From NCBI GenBank assembly GCA_022775905.1, contig JALFJX010000001.1, forward strand, positions 1 to 47,510: a stretch of DNA of 47,510 nucleotides, read 5' to 3'. The notes beneath the pieces are model-generated. The model was not told the DNA's origin and did not search any database. It saw nothing but the letters and a program-made list of their open reading frames with translations. The DNA comes from Methanobrevibacter sp. (GTDB taxonomy: Archaea; Methanobacteriota; Methanobacteria; Methanobacteriales; Methanobacteriaceae). Positions within the stretch are counted from its first letter, which is position 1. Every line of letters starts with the position of its first letter. The translations under genes were made by a program, and so were the position numbers. Positions 46,332 through 47,510 of this stretch are shown here, one piece after another.

Positions 46332-47510
46332 GACCCTTTCAAAAACTTTGTTGATTTTCAAAATCGTTTTTTCGATTTTGGTTCCAAATTAAATCTCTGC
46401 GATATATTCGTTTTAAAACACCTCGTTTGGTCTTGAATGTTCGTTTCCTTGATTTTGGCATTGTTTTTTTGGAAAGCATTTTCAATTTTGTTACTTGTCT
46501 TTTCAATTTTCTTATCTTTTAAGTGATAAATGAAGCTTTTATATCTTTGGAAAATGAATTTTCTAATTATTTTATAAATAACTGGATAAAAATCATCTTT
46601 TACGATAAATTAAAGATTGTACTTCATTTTTGAATTCATCAATGTCATTTAAATCGAATAAATCTTTGATCATTTTCAGTTGTTTATGACGTTCTTGATA
46701 TTCTTCGTCTGAAATGCGATTTTTGTCTTTAAAATTTTTTAATTTTTTGTTTAAACTTTTTTTTAGTATGAAAAATACATAATTGATGTTTAAAACCTAA
46801 TTTTGGGATAATTGATGTATATTTTTTATCTAAATCTGTTGTGATTGCAATTTTATTTTTATTTGCTGTGGATTCTCTTAAAAACTTTTCAACAGTTGTT
46901 TCATCTTTAGTATCGTAAATTGCATCGGCTACAATGCAATTTGATACGGAATCAAGCAATGTGTGACGATATTTCCATTCTTCGTTGATTTTTAGCCATT
47001 TTACATCAAAGACATAATAACCTGAGCAACGCCCTAAATCAAATTCTAATAATGTTTTCATTAACAAAAAGCCAATTTTCAATTGTTTGATGTGAAAACT
47101 GTGATTCCAAAGAATTTTTTTAAATGATTTACAAACATTTTTTAAGCTTCCCAAATAATCTGAAATTAAATGTTCTGATTCACTTTTTAATTCATTCGTA
47201 AAATTGCTATTTTTATCAACAAGACTTGTTAAATCTGTTTGAAAGGTTTTATCACAACGTTTGCAAATATAACGCTGAACCTTAACTTTTGTTTTACCAA
47301 TTTCTTTAAATACCAATGTTCTTTTTGTAAAACCATATTTAACAACATGACGAGTTCCACATTGTGGGCATCTAGCCAAACTCATTTTAAAATAAGGAAC
47401 ATCCTTTTTAAAACTTAAATCAAAAGATTTCGGAGCCTTTTGACAGGATTTAAAAATTTTCACAAAACGAGGGTCGGAAAGCACTAATCCATCATTGGAA
47501 TCGCAAAATA
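46332..47510 (-). mobile_element. Insertion sequence (right copy, runs off the window edge)
   Basis: The end near metK (46332-46463) is the inverted match of bases 8-139. The element carries a single zinc-ribbon DDE transposase on the minus strand and continues beyond the window. Its outer end is GACCCTTTCAAAAACTTTG here and GACTCTTTCAAAAACTTTG in the left copy, probably the terminal inverted repeat. No target duplication can be checked because the far ends lie outside the window. Family placement (ISNCY/ISM1-like is a guess) needs a database. Confidence 0.85.
46339..47510 (-). pseudogene. Frameshifted zinc-ribbon DDE transposase (5' end outside window)
   Basis: The N-terminal part has a zinc ribbon (CPQC ... 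CKRC) followed by a DDE-type domain with FDVKW, TTDLDKKYTSI and HQLCIFHTKKKF. The frame is still open at the window edge, upstream of the GTG at 47484, so the true start may be outside. Three one-base changes in A/T runs break the rest: eight T at 46757-46764, four T near 46598-46601, and seven T at 46464-46470, where the left copy has six. Rejoined, the C-terminus reads FYPVIYKIIRKFIF ... RDLIWNQNRK and stops at 46339-46341. Confidence 0.85.

Noticed and set aside
46729-46772. Programmed frameshift in the transposase
   Set aside because: One slippery run could be programmed, but two more shifts follow, so decay or sequence error is simpler.
1-47510. CRISPR arrays, rRNA genes, prophage or defence systems
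   Set aside because: No regularly spaced direct repeats, ribosomal RNA sequence, capsid, integrase, nuclease or toxin-antitoxin genes were recognised.

Overview
The window looks like chromosome from a Methanobrevibacter-like member of the Methanobacteriales. It is very AT-rich. It encodes archaeal information-processing proteins (Rpo4, Rpo11, TFS, L21e, Csl4, SRP54, Sec61 beta, Pus10, Dph2), a methanogen-specific V4R regulator (MsvR) beside an F420H2 oxidase, a very large secreted adhesin-like beta-helix protein, and CCA-less tRNA. Many starts are preceded by GGTGAT-type Shine-Dalgarno sequences, and I used these to correct several gene starts.

Layout. Bases 1-139 are the 3' end of an insertion sequence. 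Bases 46332-47510 hold an inverted, longer copy of the same element. Both copies are broken, by different mutations. Between them run: nrdD (anaerobic ribonucleotide reductase) and the adhesin; an rpl21e-rpo4-DUF655-rsmA-Mtq2-like methylase cluster; dapF-lysA and argD on the minus strand around a NUDIX gene; a decayed ABC transporter pair; cyclophilin; a minus-strand series (MFS pump, OGG-type glycosylase, hisF, Sec61 beta, moaC, pus10, srp54); a plus-strand series (hpt, dph2, csl4, rpo11, NUDIX, tfs, an acidic membrane protein, tRNA-Arg); an XPD/DinG-like helicase; cbiL; the msvR/fpaA-rubrerythrin oxidative stress locus; a decayed M50 protease; and a long minus-strand block (moeA, purL, ileS, then after a short plus-strand island, a flavoprotein-ferredoxin, glyA and a bacterial-type metK).

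How the genes work together. MsvR, the F420H2 oxidase and the rubrerythrin form a known redox-response module. A 16-bp TTCG-N9-GAA element lies upstream of the oxidase TATA box. Two further copies bracket the nrdD TATA box about 32 kb away by window coordinates. This suggests that the oxygen-sensitive ribonucleotide reductase may belong to the same regulon; it is the most testable new idea here. Other points of interest are a long structured leader before rpl21e, the two multiply mutated loci among intact neighbours, a bacterial-class MetK beside the insertion sequence, and small genes that simple length cut-offs miss (Sec61 beta at 20652-20813 and a 36-residue frame at 41770-41880).

All product names come from recognising family motifs by eye; no database search was run.
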